Of a stretch of 15,091 bases of DNA, positions 1 to 7,031 are shown in pieces. Each line of letters starts with the position of its first letter. Position 1 is the stretch's first letter. Under the pieces are notes generated by a model, which ran no database searches, was not told the origin of the DNA, and saw nothing but the letters and a program-made list of their open reading frames with translations. The DNA lies in assembly GCA_964586145.1 (NCBI GenBank), contig CAZPHH010000105.1:1-15091 (forward strand), written 5' to 3'. This DNA comes from JAFGJQ01 sp964586145 (GTDB lineage: Bacteria > Planctomycetota > Phycisphaerae > UBA1845). Made by a program: the position numbers and the translations under genes.

Positions 1-18
1 CAGGAAGCGTACGACTGA
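1..18 (+). CDS. Possible C-terminal end of an upstream gene
   Basis: Reading from base 1, the frame CAG GAA GCG TAC GAC TGA gives QEAYD and a stop at 16-18, only 4 bases before the ATG of the Nudix gene. Such close spacing is what an operon partner would show. Six codons cannot establish coding or identity, so this is only a possibility. Confidence 0.2.
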   Translation, partial: QEAYD

Positions 19-22
19 TCGC

Positions 23-874
23 ATGACGCAGGCGATAGCGCGTTTCACGGTGGACGCGTTTGGGCGGTTTGGGCCCGGGCAGGTTTGCGTGCGCTGGGAG
101 GCGAACCCGCGGCCCACCACCGAGGAGTTGGAGGCGGCCATCGCTTCGGCATGGGAGTCCGCCGCGGCGGACTGTGCGGCACGAGGGGCGATGCTGTACA
201 ACGGGCCGCTCGTCCGATGGCGGGGGCATTCGATCCGGAACGGGATGCTGCATATCGACGCGGGGCCGACGAATTTCCGCGAGTTTGTCGGCACCAACCT
301 GTACAGCCGGGCGCGGATCGACGAGATCGGACGTGAGCGGTTCGCCAACCCGATCGGCACCACCGGCACGGTGATTACGGCCGACGGATGGCTGGTGTAC
401 GGGCGGCGGAGTCACCGAGTGGCCTGGCACGCGGGCTACCTGCACACGTTCGGCGGAGCGCTGGAGGCAGCCGACCTCCGGCCCGATGGGTCGGTTGACG
501 CATTTGCCGCGGTGCATCGTGAGTTGGCGGAGGAGCTGCGGGTGGAGGCTGAGGAGATCGAATGCACAAGTTGCGTCGGCTTGATTCACGATCACGAGAT
601 CTGGCAGCCGGAGCTTCTGTTTGAGATTCGGCTTCGCGTGGATTGCGGCGCGCTGCTGGGCCGGCTGGACGTCGACGATCCGCATCAGGAGCACGTGTCG
701 CTGGAGCCGGTGCGGGACGAGCCGGACGCCCTGGTGCCCTTCATCCGACAGGCCGCCCCCGTCGCTCCGATCGGCGTCGGGGCGATCTGCCTGTACGGTC
801 GGCATCGCTGGGGTGAGGCGTGGTACGCACATGCGCTCAGGCAATTGTGGCCGGAGGAAGGCGAGAGGGCATAG
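23..874 (+). CDS. Nudix hydrolase, NUDT22-like (probable nucleotide-sugar diphosphatase)
   Basis: The 283-residue protein has a divergent N-terminal half and a Nudix fold from about residue 105 to 235. The Nudix box is recognisable but altered: GGALE at 144-148 and HRELAEEL at 165-172. There are about five extra residues between the two halves, and the usual closing glycine of EExG is missing. Ahead of it, NFREFVGTNL (84-93) and NPIGTTGTVITADGWLVYGRRS (109-130) resemble, from memory, the layout of eukaryotic NUDT22, which cleaves UDP-glucose and UDP-galactose. Known for the superfamily: metal-dependent hydrolysis of nucleoside diphosphates linked to X, with the REx2EE glutamates binding metal. 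The UDP-sugar substrate is inference. The start at 23 has only a distant AGGAAG (2-7) in front. The protein is probably cytoplasmic, as no signal peptide is visible. The next gene starts 71 bases downstream on the same strand. Confidence 0.85.
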   Translation: MTQAIARFTVDAFGRFGPGQVCVRWEANPRPTTEELEAAIASAWESAAADCAARGAMLYNGPLVRWRGHSIRNGMLHIDAGPTNFREFVGTNLYSRARIDEIGRERFANPIGTTGTVITADGWLVYGRRSHRVAWHAGYLHTFGGALEAADLRPDGSVDAFAAVHRELAEELRVEAEEIECTSCVGLIHDHEIWQPELLFEIRLRVDCGALLGRLDVDDPHQEHVSLEPVRDEPDALVPFIRQAAPVAPIGVGAICLYGRHRWGEAWYAHALRQLWPEEGERA

Positions 875-945
875 ATGCCGTGGCCGCTCCGGGCGGACGG
901 TTGCGCAGTACGGTTGGCACGCCGCTTCCAGTGGGAGAGTAGAAC

Positions 946-2391
946 ATGGTGGCTGTGTTCTCGAGAAAAAAGCGTGGGAACAGGCAGTGGTGTCGGGTTC
1001 GACCGTGGGTTGCCGCCGTCGCGATGACCTTGTCGGCGGCCCCTGTGCGGTTGGCAGCGGCGCCGGAGTATGGCCAGCCGGGGCCGTACGCGGTGGGAGA
1101 GCGCACGGTGTCCGTTCCGCGTCCGGGCGGGGGTAGCTTCACATCGCGGCTGTACTACCCGGCGCTGACGGGGGGGCTGAACGCACCGCTGGATCCCGCC
1201 GAAGGGCCGTACCCGGCAATTTCGTTCGGGCACGGGTTTGTGACGGACCCGGAGCGATATCGCAGCACGTTGGAGCATCTGGCGTCCTGGGGTTACCTGG
1301 TGATGGCCACGGAATCGAGCCTGGGGCTGCTCCCGAACCACGCGACGTACGCTCAGGAGCTGAGCCTGTGCCTGACGTACCTGGAAACGGAGAACACGGA
1401 CGCCGGGTCGTTTCTCTTCAACCAGGTCGACATCGCACGATTCGGCATGAGCGGGCATTCGATGGGCGGCGGGGCGAGCATTCTGGCGACGGCCGCCGAC
1501 ACGCGTGTGCGGGCGCTGGTGACGCTGGCCGCCAATGAGACGAACCCGTCGGCCATCTCGGCCGTGGCGAGCGTATCCGTACCGATCTGCCTGCTGACGG
1601 GCGATTCCGACGGTATCACCAACTGGCAGCAGAACAGTCTGGCCATGTACAACAATGCCTCGGCACCGCGGCAGTTGCCGCTGATCCGGGGCGGATATCA
1701 CTGCGGGTTTCTGGACAGCTCCATCCTGTTCTGCGACAGCGGCTCGATTTCGCGGGCGGCGCAACTGGCAATCACGCGGCGCACGCTGACGGCGTTCTTC
1801 CAACTCTACCTGAAGGGCGATCAGGAGGCCTGGAGCCTTGTGTGGGGGCCGGCTGCGGATGCGGATGCCGACGTGGACGCGTCCCGGCGCGATCCCGGCA
1901 TCTCGCTGACACCCGCGCACGTGGCGGCCGGCGGTTTCGCGGGGCGGACGGTTGTCGTGGACTTCCTTCTGAAGAACACGGGGCCCGAGGCGACATCGTA
2001 CGCCGTGCTGCATGAGGGGGCGACGTGGCCTACCATGGTGACGCCGGTCCAGACGGAGCTGTTGAGTCCGGACCAGACGGAGCCGGTGCAGGTGTCCGTC
2101 ACGGTGCCGGAGGGCGTTGTGGGGTTGCTGGACTCGGTTGTGGTCAGTGCGCGATCGGACCTGGATGGGGGCACGCGCGGCTTCGCGACGGTCGAGACAC
2201 GGGGCCTGGCTCTCGGCGACTGTGATGGCGACGGCGACGTCGACCTGAATGACTATATTGGCTTTGAGGCCTGCCTGGCGGGTCCGGCCCAGCCGACACC
2301 ACCGGGTTGTGCGTGTTTCGATCTGGATGAAGACGGCCCGGTGACGTTACGTGATTTCGGGGTATTGCAGGTGAACTTCGGAGGCGCCTGA
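946..2391 (+). CDS. Secreted alpha/beta hydrolase (cutinase/dienelactone-hydrolase type) with dockerin-like C-terminus
   Basis: A Shine-Dalgarno GGGAG (933-937) lies 8 bases before the ATG. The 481-residue protein starts with a basic stretch (RKKR, 7-10) and a hydrophobic segment (21-33), followed by a possible cleavage site near 39, so export is expected. The hydrolase domain spans about 45-295. It has an oxyanion-type GHGF (95-98), the nucleophile elbow GHSMGG with Ser172, a candidate acid in GDSD (Asp220 or Asp222) and a candidate His252 in YHCGF. The order and spacing resemble polyester-cleaving cutinases and chlorophyllase-like esterases; the aromatic residue beside the oxyanion glycine is Phe98. 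A beta-rich linker (about 320-415) follows. The C-terminus (424-481) has two EF-hand-like loops, DCDGDGDVDLND and DLDEDGPVTLRD, as in type I dockerin-like tails of planctomycetes. The substrate is unknown; an ordinary carboxylesterase is equally possible. Confidence 0.87.
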   Translation: MVAVFSRKKRGNRQWCRVRPWVAAVAMTLSAAPVRLAAAPEYGQPGPYAVGERTVSVPRPGGGSFTSRLYYPALTGGLNAPLDPAEGPYPAISFGHGFVTDPERYRSTLEHLASWGYLVMATESSLGLLPNHATYAQELSLCLTYLETENTDAGSFLFNQVDIARFGMSGHSMGGGASILATAADTRVRALVTLAANETNPSAISAVASVSVPICLLTGDSDGITNWQQNSLAMYNNASAPRQLPLIRGGYHCGFLDSSILFCDSGSISRAAQLAITRRTLTAFFQLYLKGDQEAWSLVWGPAADADADVDASRRDPGISLTPAHVAAGGFAGRTVVVDFLLKNTGPEATSYAVLHEGATWPTMVTPVQTELLSPDQTEPVQVSVTVPEGVVGLLDSVVVSARSDLDGGTRGFATVETRGLALGDCDGDGDVDLNDYIGFEACLAGPAQPTPPGCACFDLDEDGPVTLRDFGVLQVNFGGA

Positions 2392-2463
2392 GTTCGCAGG
2401 TCCCGCCGGTTCAGGGCGGAAGGGAAGCAGAGCCTTCGTCAGGTCCGGCGACGCGTGTTGTTC

Positions 2464-2492
2464 TTGACATGCGCAACGGATGAGGGTACGGT
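2464..2492 (+). promoter_or_regulatory. Probable purA promoter (-35 TTGACA, -10 TACGGT)
   Basis: A perfect TTGACA (2464-2469) is followed after exactly 17 bases by TACGGT (2487-2492), which keeps the T-A....T frame of a -10 box. Transcription would start near 2499, giving a leader of about 65 bases before the purA GTG. It lies in the gap after the hydrolase gene stop, so purA would be transcribed independently. Confidence 0.6.
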
Positions 2493-2506
2493 GACGGCGT
2501 TTGAGG

Positions 2507-2530
2507 CGGGGCCCGCGGCGGCCCCGTTTT
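2507..2530 (+). terminator. Terminator-like hairpin in the purA leader (possible attenuator)
   Basis: CGGGGCC (2507-2513) pairs perfectly with GGCCCCG (2520-2526) around a 6-base loop, followed by TTTT (2527-2530). This is the shape of an intrinsic terminator with a short U tract. It lies downstream of the TTGACA promoter and 35 bases before the purA start. It could therefore end transcripts from the upstream hydrolase gene or attenuate purA itself. No alternative antiterminator pairing was worked out. Confidence 0.5.
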
Positions 2531-2565
2531 CGTGTCATCGATTCACCCGGCAGGAGAACACCCAG

Positions 2566-3879
2566 GTGCCAGGAACCCGTCTGAGGCATACGTGCGTCAT
2601 CGGTCTGGGCTGGGGCGACGAGGGCAAGGGCAAAATCGTCGACCTGCTCAGCGGCGATTTCGACGTGGTGGTCCGCTACAACGGCGGGGCCAACGCGGGC
2701 CACACGGTGTGCCGGGGGCAGGAGAAGTTCGCCCTGCACCTGGTGCCCAGCGGCGTTCTGCATCATCACGCAGTGGGGGTGATCGGGCCGGGCGTGGTGG
2801 TGGATGCGACGGCGCTGTGCCAGGAGATCGACGGGCTGGTCGCCCGCGGGGTGTCGATCGGCGACAACCTGAAGCTCAGCGACCGGGCGCACCTGGTGAT
2901 GCCGTATCACAAGATCGAGGATCGCCTCAGCGAGGGGGCGGCGACGGAGGCGGACCGAATCGGGACCACGGCCCGGGGCATCGGGCCGTGCTATGCCGAC
3001 AAGATGCGCCGCAGCAGCGCGGTCCGCGTCTGTGACCTGTTTGCGCTGGACAATCTGCGCGAACGGCTGAACGTCATCGTACATACCCGGCGTGCGGCCC
3101 TGCGGGCCGTGTACGGCGATGACGGCGGACTGACTTTCGACGCGGTGTGGAGCGAGGTGACCGCGGCCGCGGATCGGCTGCGTTCGCACATCTGCGACAG
3201 CACGGCGTATCTGCAGCAGGCCCTGGAAGCGGGCAGGCGACTGCTGTTTGAAGGCGCCAACGGCACGCTGCTGGACATTGACCACGGCACGTTCCCGTTC
3301 GTAACGTCCAGCAGCACGGGGGGCTATGGGGTGGCCCCGGGCGCCGGCGTGCCCCCGGGGACGGTGCAGCGAATGATCGGCGTGACCAAGGCCTACGCCA
3401 CGCGGGTGGGCAGCGGGCCGTTCGCGTCGGAACTGAAGAACGCGACCGGAGACGAGATTCGGGAGCGCGGGCACGAGTACGGGACAACCACGGGCCGGCC
3501 GCGGCGGTGCGGCTGGTTTGACGCCGTGGCCACGCGATACAGCGCGCGGCTCAGCGGCATCAGCGAAATCGCCCTGATGCACCTGGACACGCTCAGCGGC
3601 ATGGAGCAGGTCGGGGTGTGCGTGGGATACGAGCTGGACGGGCGCTCGATCGGCGGCCCGCCGGCCCTCGCAGACGACTATGCGCGAGTACGGCCGGTGT
3701 TCGAGTTTCTGCCGGGCTGGTCGGGCGATCTGCCGGAGGCGGCGCGCTACGAGGACCTTCCCGCGGAGGCACGAGCGTACGTGGAGCGGATCGAGGCTCT
3801 CGTGGGGGTCCCGGTGACGCTGATCAGCGTGGGGCCGGAGCGAACGCAGACGATTCAACGAGAGCGGACAGACGGCTGA
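2566..3879 (+). CDS. purA: Adenylosuccinate synthase PurA
   Basis: It joins IMP and aspartate using GTP to form adenylosuccinate, the first step committed to AMP; a cytoplasmic homodimer in known members. The GTG at 2566 is chosen because AGGAG (2552-2556) lies 9 bases ahead and the resulting 437 residues match the family length. An upstream in-frame GTG at 2455 would add 37 unrelated residues and overlap the promoter. Visible signatures are GWGDEGKGK (15-23, the GTP/IMP loop with catalytic Asp), NGGANAGHT (39-47, catalytic His), the TTARGIGPCYADK segment, FEGANGTLLDIDHGTFPFVT (usually FEGAQG; here Asn replaces Gln), KAYATRVGSGPF, and GTTTGRPRRCGWFD near the GTP-binding end. Identification is secure. 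The gene stands alone from other purine genes. A terminator-like hairpin starts directly after its stop codon. Confidence 0.97.
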   Translation: MPGTRLRHTCVIGLGWGDEGKGKIVDLLSGDFDVVVRYNGGANAGHTVCRGQEKFALHLVPSGVLHHHAVGVIGPGVVVDATALCQEIDGLVARGVSIGDNLKLSDRAHLVMPYHKIEDRLSEGAATEADRIGTTARGIGPCYADKMRRSSAVRVCDLFALDNLRERLNVIVHTRRAALRAVYGDDGGLTFDAVWSEVTAAADRLRSHICDSTAYLQQALEAGRRLLFEGANGTLLDIDHGTFPFVTSSSTGGYGVAPGAGVPPGTVQRMIGVTKAYATRVGSGPFASELKNATGDEIRERGHEYGTTTGRPRRCGWFDAVATRYSARLSGISEIALMHLDTLSGMEQVGVCVGYELDGRSIGGPPALADDYARVRPVFEFLPGWSGDLPEAARYEDLPAEARAYVERIEALVGVPVTLISVGPERTQTIQRERTDG

Positions 3880-3917
3880 GACGCACCGGGCCGGACGGCC
3901 GGCGTCCCCTTTCTTTC
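3880..3917 (+). terminator. Terminator-like hairpin between purA and uppS
   Basis: GACG (3880-3883) pairs with CGTC (3903-3906), then CCGG (3886-3889) with CCGG (3899-3902) and CC (3891-3892) with GG (3897-3898). This makes an interrupted stem of about 10 pairs with a GGAC loop, followed by the pyrimidine run CCCTTTCTTTC (3907-3917). It starts directly after the purA stop codon and leaves only 10 bases before the uppS ATG, so uppS may depend on readthrough. Confidence 0.45.
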
Positions 3918-3927
3918 GGTGGCATTC

Positions 3928-4689
3928 ATGTCGGGTCCTTCCAACGAGCCGTACGATCCTCGCGAGGTGCTGGGCCTGGAGCGGGCGCAGTTGCCGCGGC
4001 ATATTGCGGTGATCATGGACGGCAACGGGCGATGGGCCCGCCAGCGGAACCTGCCGCGCATTTGCGGGCACGAGCGGGGCGTCCAGGCGGTCCGCAACAT
4101 CACCACGGCCTGTGCCCGACTGCGGCTGGAAGCGTTGACGCTGTACAGCTTCAGCGCGGAAAACTGGAAGCGGCCGAAGGAGGAAGTGGATTTTCTGATG
4201 CAGATGTGCCGGCAGTATCTCATCGCGGAGCGCGAGGAGATCATGGAGAACGACATCCGGCTCATCCACATCGGGCGTCGTGAGGGTCTGCCGGACTCCG
4301 TCTTGACGGAGCTGGACGCCACGGTCGCCCTGTCGCGGCAGAACCGAGGGTTGAAGGTGGGGCTGGCCCTGAACTACGGATCGCGGTGCGAGCTGGTGGA
4401 CGCGGTCCGGCGTATCGTGCGGAGGGTGCAGGCCGGAGAGCTGGGCGAGGATGAAATTGGCGAGCGGACGGTGTCGCAGTCGCTGTACACGGCGGAACTG
4501 CCCGACCCGGATCTGCTGATCCGCACGGCGTCGGAGTACCGGATCAGCAACTTTCTGCTGTGGCAGATCAGCTACGCGGAGCTGTACGTGACGGACGTGC
4601 TCTGGCCGGACTTCGACACGCACACGCTGTTCGCGGCGATCCGGGCCTATGCGCGTCGGGAGCGGCGCTTCGGCGGGCTGGGCGGGTGA
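3928..4689 (+). CDS. uppS: Isoprenyl transferase / undecaprenyl diphosphate synthase UppS
   Basis: It is a cis-prenyltransferase that extends farnesyl diphosphate with isopentenyl diphosphate to make undecaprenyl diphosphate, the lipid carrier for peptidoglycan and surface glycans. Counting from ATG 3928 (253 residues, normal for the family), HIAVIMDGNGRWA (25-37) carries the catalytic Asp31. TLYSFSAENWKRP (71-83) and DLLIRTASEYRISNFLLWQ (195-213) form the diphosphate-binding and dimer regions, followed by the conserved YAELYVTDVLWPDF. The canonical RTSGExR loop reads RTASEYR here, keeping the Arg and Glu but replacing Ser-Gly. GTG at 3919 is in frame but has no ribosome site, whereas ATG 3928 has GGTGG (3918-3922) 5 bases ahead. 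It follows purA closely. cdsA, its frequent neighbour, is absent; a sulfotransferase gene comes next. Confidence 0.95.
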   Translation: MSGPSNEPYDPREVLGLERAQLPRHIAVIMDGNGRWARQRNLPRICGHERGVQAVRNITTACARLRLEALTLYSFSAENWKRPKEEVDFLMQMCRQYLIAEREEIMENDIRLIHIGRREGLPDSVLTELDATVALSRQNRGLKVGLALNYGSRCELVDAVRRIVRRVQAGELGEDEIGERTVSQSLYTAELPDPDLLIRTASEYRISNFLLWQISYAELYVTDVLWPDFDTHTLFAAIRAYARRERRFGGLGG

Positions 4690-4862
4690 AGCCGGCCGTC
4701 CGGTGTCACCGGGGACAAGGGGCGGAGGAGGTTTCGAATCAAGGTGAGCAGGGTGACCTGACGCCGGCTGTGCTTCCGGGAGTGGCGTCCGGCCGAGGCA
4801 ACGCGACTACCGGCAGGGCGCGAGAACGCCGCATACGTGCCGGCGGAGAAGGAAACAACCCA

Positions 4863-5813
4863 ATGGCCGCGTTTTCCGACTACCGGCGCCGCTTCGCACG
4901 TGCCTTCTCGCCGCGCAGGCTGTTCCTCGACTGGAACCGCGACTGGCGTCGTGCGGTGGTGCTGGCCGGTTCGGGGCGCAGCGGGACGACCTGGATCGGG
5001 AATCTCATCAATCACGACAACGCCTATCGGGTAATCTTCGAGCCGCTTCACATTGCCAAGGTGCCCGCGGTCGCCCATTTTCGCACCCGACAGTACCTAC
5101 CGCTTGACTCTCGAGACCCTGTCTTTCTCGATTCCATGCGGGCCATCCTGAGCGGACGCATTCGGGATCCGTGGGCGGATCAGTTCAATCGCAAGCGGGT
5201 TGTGAGTCGGCGTCTGGTGAAGATGATCCGTGCGAACTTCCTGCTCAGGTGGATGCACGAGTGTTTTCCAGGCGTGCCGATCGTCCTGCTCGTTCGGCAT
5301 CCCGTGCCGGTGGCTCTTTCCTGTGTGCGGCAGGGTTGGAAGGGCAGGCAGATCGACGATATCCTCGCTCAACCGGCGTTGATGGCGGAGTTCTTTGAGC
5401 CGTTTCGGCCGCTCATGGAGATCACGCACGACCCGTTCGAGTGGTTCGTTCTGCTGTGGTGCCTCGAGACCTACGTTCCGTTTCGGCAGTTTCGCAGCGG
5501 AGAGATTCACGTGCTTTTCTACGAGCACGTCTGGTTGAACCCGGCGGATGAGCTGCCTCGGCTGTTTCATTTCATCGGCCGAAGCTACTCCCGGGACGTA
5601 CTGCGGCACGTGGAGCGGCCCTCACCGCTGGCCGATCAGAACAGCGCGATTCGCACCGGGAGAGACGTCATCGGGGCCTGGCGGCAGCAGGCGACGGCGC
5701 AACAGGTGCAGTCGGCACGCCGGATTCTGGAACGGTTCGAGCTTGGCGAGTTGTATGGTCCGGACGGGCTGCCGAACGCCGCGGCTGCCGGCGAGCTCTT
5801 GCGCCGTTGCTGA
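4863..5813 (+). CDS. Sulfotransferase family protein
   Basis: The 316-residue protein carries both signatures of PAPS-dependent sulfotransferases. The 5'-phosphosulfate loop is VLAGSGRSGTTW (33-44). The 3'-phosphate site is VLLVRHPVPVALS (141-153), where Arg145 and Ser153 are the expected ligands. These enzymes move a sulfuryl group from PAPS to a hydroxyl or amine of a sugar, lipid or protein; the acceptor here is unknown. The ATG at 4863 is preferred because GGAGAAGGA (4844-4852) sits 10 bases ahead and homology begins just after it. The same frame is open upstream to 4560, overlapping uppS, but that part looks non-coding. No signal peptide is visible; residues 30-35 belong to the first beta strand. 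It lies 173 bases after uppS on the same strand, so a link to surface glycan or lipid decoration is possible but unproven. Confidence 0.9.
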   Translation: MAAFSDYRRRFARAFSPRRLFLDWNRDWRRAVVLAGSGRSGTTWIGNLINHDNAYRVIFEPLHIAKVPAVAHFRTRQYLPLDSRDPVFLDSMRAILSGRIRDPWADQFNRKRVVSRRLVKMIRANFLLRWMHECFPGVPIVLLVRHPVPVALSCVRQGWKGRQIDDILAQPALMAEFFEPFRPLMEITHDPFEWFVLLWCLETYVPFRQFRSGEIHVLFYEHVWLNPADELPRLFHFIGRSYSRDVLRHVERPSPLADQNSAIRTGRDVIGAWRQQATAQQVQSARRILERFELGELYGPDGLPNAAAAGELLRRC

Positions 5814-5941
5814 CCCGGATCTCTCGGCACCTTTCGGCGGCCGGGGCTCGTCCCCGGTTCATTCGCACATTCCTGTTCTCTCCCGTGCCGCACGGTTTCG
5901 GCCGGCATTCGCATGATGGAAAGGGCGTGTGGACGACTCCT

Positions 5942-5970
5942 GCCCGCGGGGCGTTTCCCCGCCCGCGGGC
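5942..5970 (+). repeat. GC-rich inverted and direct repeat, possible terminator
   Basis: GCCCGCGGG (5942-5950) pairs with CCCGCGGGC (5962-5970) around an 11-base loop. Each arm is itself built on the palindrome CCCGCGGG, so GCCCGCGGG also occurs as a direct repeat (5942-5950 and 5961-5969). It lies about 130 bases after the sulfotransferase stop. There is no T run, so a terminator role is uncertain; protein binding or a dispersed repeat are alternatives. Confidence 0.45.
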
Positions 5971-6100
5971 CTCGCCGCGCCGTGCGTCTGATAACCGAGG
6001 ACCGCATGCCCGGTGTCATTCGCTGGCACACCCCGTTTGTTCCGAATCGGGAACCCGACTATCGGACGGCTGGGCCGCGGCGGCAATTTTCGCGCGACGG

Positions 6101-6130
6101 TGGAGGGCCGCCCGGCCTGCCTCCTATGAT
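6101..6130 (+). promoter_or_regulatory. Promoter candidate for the PEP-CTERM gene at 6182
   Basis: TATGAT (6125-6130) matches five of six -10 consensus bases. TGGAGG (6101-6106), 18 bases before it, is a weak -35. The leader would be about 45 bases and would contain the ribosome site GGGAGGG. Confidence 0.4.
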
Positions 6131-6181
6131 ATGCTGATTCTGCAGGAAGGCCGCACCGCCGGCCGCTGGGAGGGATTCAGG

Positions 6182-6847
6182 ATGAGTACGTTTCTTCGGG
6201 CATGTCTGACTCTGGGTGTGGTTGGGGCGCTGGCCGGCCCGGCGGGAGCGGCGTCGCTGACGATCTGGATTGATCCGGCAGCCGGGTCCACGGAGAGCAC
6301 CGGGGCGACGGCCAGCCTCACCTTCACGTTCTCGGAGAGCGGGCCGCACGACCTGCTGAGTATTGTGGTGCAGAACACCACGCCGGCGGCGATCGGGTCG
6401 ACGCTGACGGCGTTCGGGTTTGAGGTGCCTTCCGTCGTCAGTGCGGCTTCGCTGGCATCCGGCGGAACCAGCACGTACTTCGACGTGCTGGATCGAAACG
6501 TGTCCGTGGCGCCCGGTTGGATGAACGCGGCGGGCGGTTATGACGTGATGATCACCAGCGACCACAGTTTCGAGGGCGGGAACCCCAACGGCGGCGTGAC
6601 CGCCGGACAGTGGCAGTCCGTGATGCTCTCGCTGGGAGACACCGGCCTGACGCCGGTCGCCCTGCGGGATGCGTTTGAGACGCTCTACGACGGCGCCCCC
6701 GGGCCGTTTGCCATCGCGCGGTTCCAGCAGGTGGGCCCGGGCGCCGAGGGCTCCGACAAGGTGGGCGGTCGCGTTCCCGAACCCGCCGGGCTGGCCTGGC
6801 TGATCCTGGGCGCCGCCCTGTGGCAGCGAAAGCGCTCTTCATACTGA
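6182..6847 (+). CDS. PEP-CTERM sorting-domain protein
   Basis: GGGAGG (6168-6173) lies 8 bases before the ATG, which fixes the start. The 221-residue product has a signal peptide (about 1-24, cleavage near AGAA) and a beta-rich body lacking cysteines. The C-terminus is a textbook PEP-CTERM: VPEP (198-201), a hydrophobic helix AGLAWLILGAALW, then QRKRSSY. Proteins of this class are exported and then processed by an exosortase that recognises the motif, often in bacteria making extracellular polysaccharide. The segment FAIARFQQVGPGAEGSDKVGG just before VPEP resembles regions seen in other proteins of this class. The function of the body is unknown. No exosortase gene is in the window. Its stop faces the minus-strand gene ending at 7032. 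Confidence 0.85.
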   Translation: MSTFLRACLTLGVVGALAGPAGAASLTIWIDPAAGSTESTGATASLTFTFSESGPHDLLSIVVQNTTPAAIGSTLTAFGFEVPSVVSAASLASGGTSTYFDVLDRNVSVAPGWMNAAGGYDVMITSDHSFEGGNPNGGVTAGQWQSVMLSLGDTGLTPVALRDAFETLYDGAPGPFAIARFQQVGPGAEGSDKVGGRVPEPAGLAWLILGAALWQRKRSSY

Positions 6848-6951
6848 CCGATCGTTCATTCCTCAGATCACCGTACCCTGTCGATGGTCCATCAAGCTGG
6901 TGGCGGAGACCGCATCGGCCCCGCTGTGGCCCATCCGGTGTTGAGTTCGAG

Positions 6952-6999
6952 CTGCTGATGACGGTGACTCACTTTGATTCGACGTGCTTCGATCAGCAG
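6952..6999. repeat. Inverted repeat in the convergent gap 6848-7031
   Basis: CTGCTGAT (6952-6959) is the exact reverse complement of ATCAGCAG (6992-6999), separated by 32 bases. It lies between two genes that converge, so a weak two-way terminator is conceivable. The long loop makes that unconvincing. Nothing else was recognised in this 184-base gap. Confidence 0.3.
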
Positions 7000-7031
7000 G
7001 TCTTCGAGTCGTATTGACGAGTGGCCGATCA

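Larger units (their letters stand above)
5814..6181 (+). other. Intergenic region without a supported gene
   Basis: The frame of the following PEP-CTERM gene is open through much of this stretch. Its translation, however, is Arg/Pro-rich without family features, and a strong ribosome site points to the later ATG at 6182. The region holds a palindromic hairpin (5942-5970) and a promoter candidate (6101-6130), described separately. Confidence 0.6.

Noticed and set aside
909..914. TACGGT as a -10 box for the 946 gene
   Set aside because: No acceptable -35 lies 16 to 18 bases upstream, and the 71-base gap after the Nudix gene allows co-transcription.
2403..2419. CCGCC/GGCGG hairpin just after the hydrolase stop
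   Set aside because: There are only five pairs and no T run. The leader hairpin at 2507-2530 is a better terminator candidate.
2347..4623. 758-residue open frame on the minus strand across purA and uppS
   Set aside because: It is the antisense of two firmly identified genes in GC-rich DNA, where long antisense frames arise from codon bias; the translation has no domain and is Arg/His/Pro-rich.
4725..4760. GGTTTCGAATC, like a tRNA T-arm
   Set aside because: No acceptor stem, D-arm or anticodon arm can be drawn around it.
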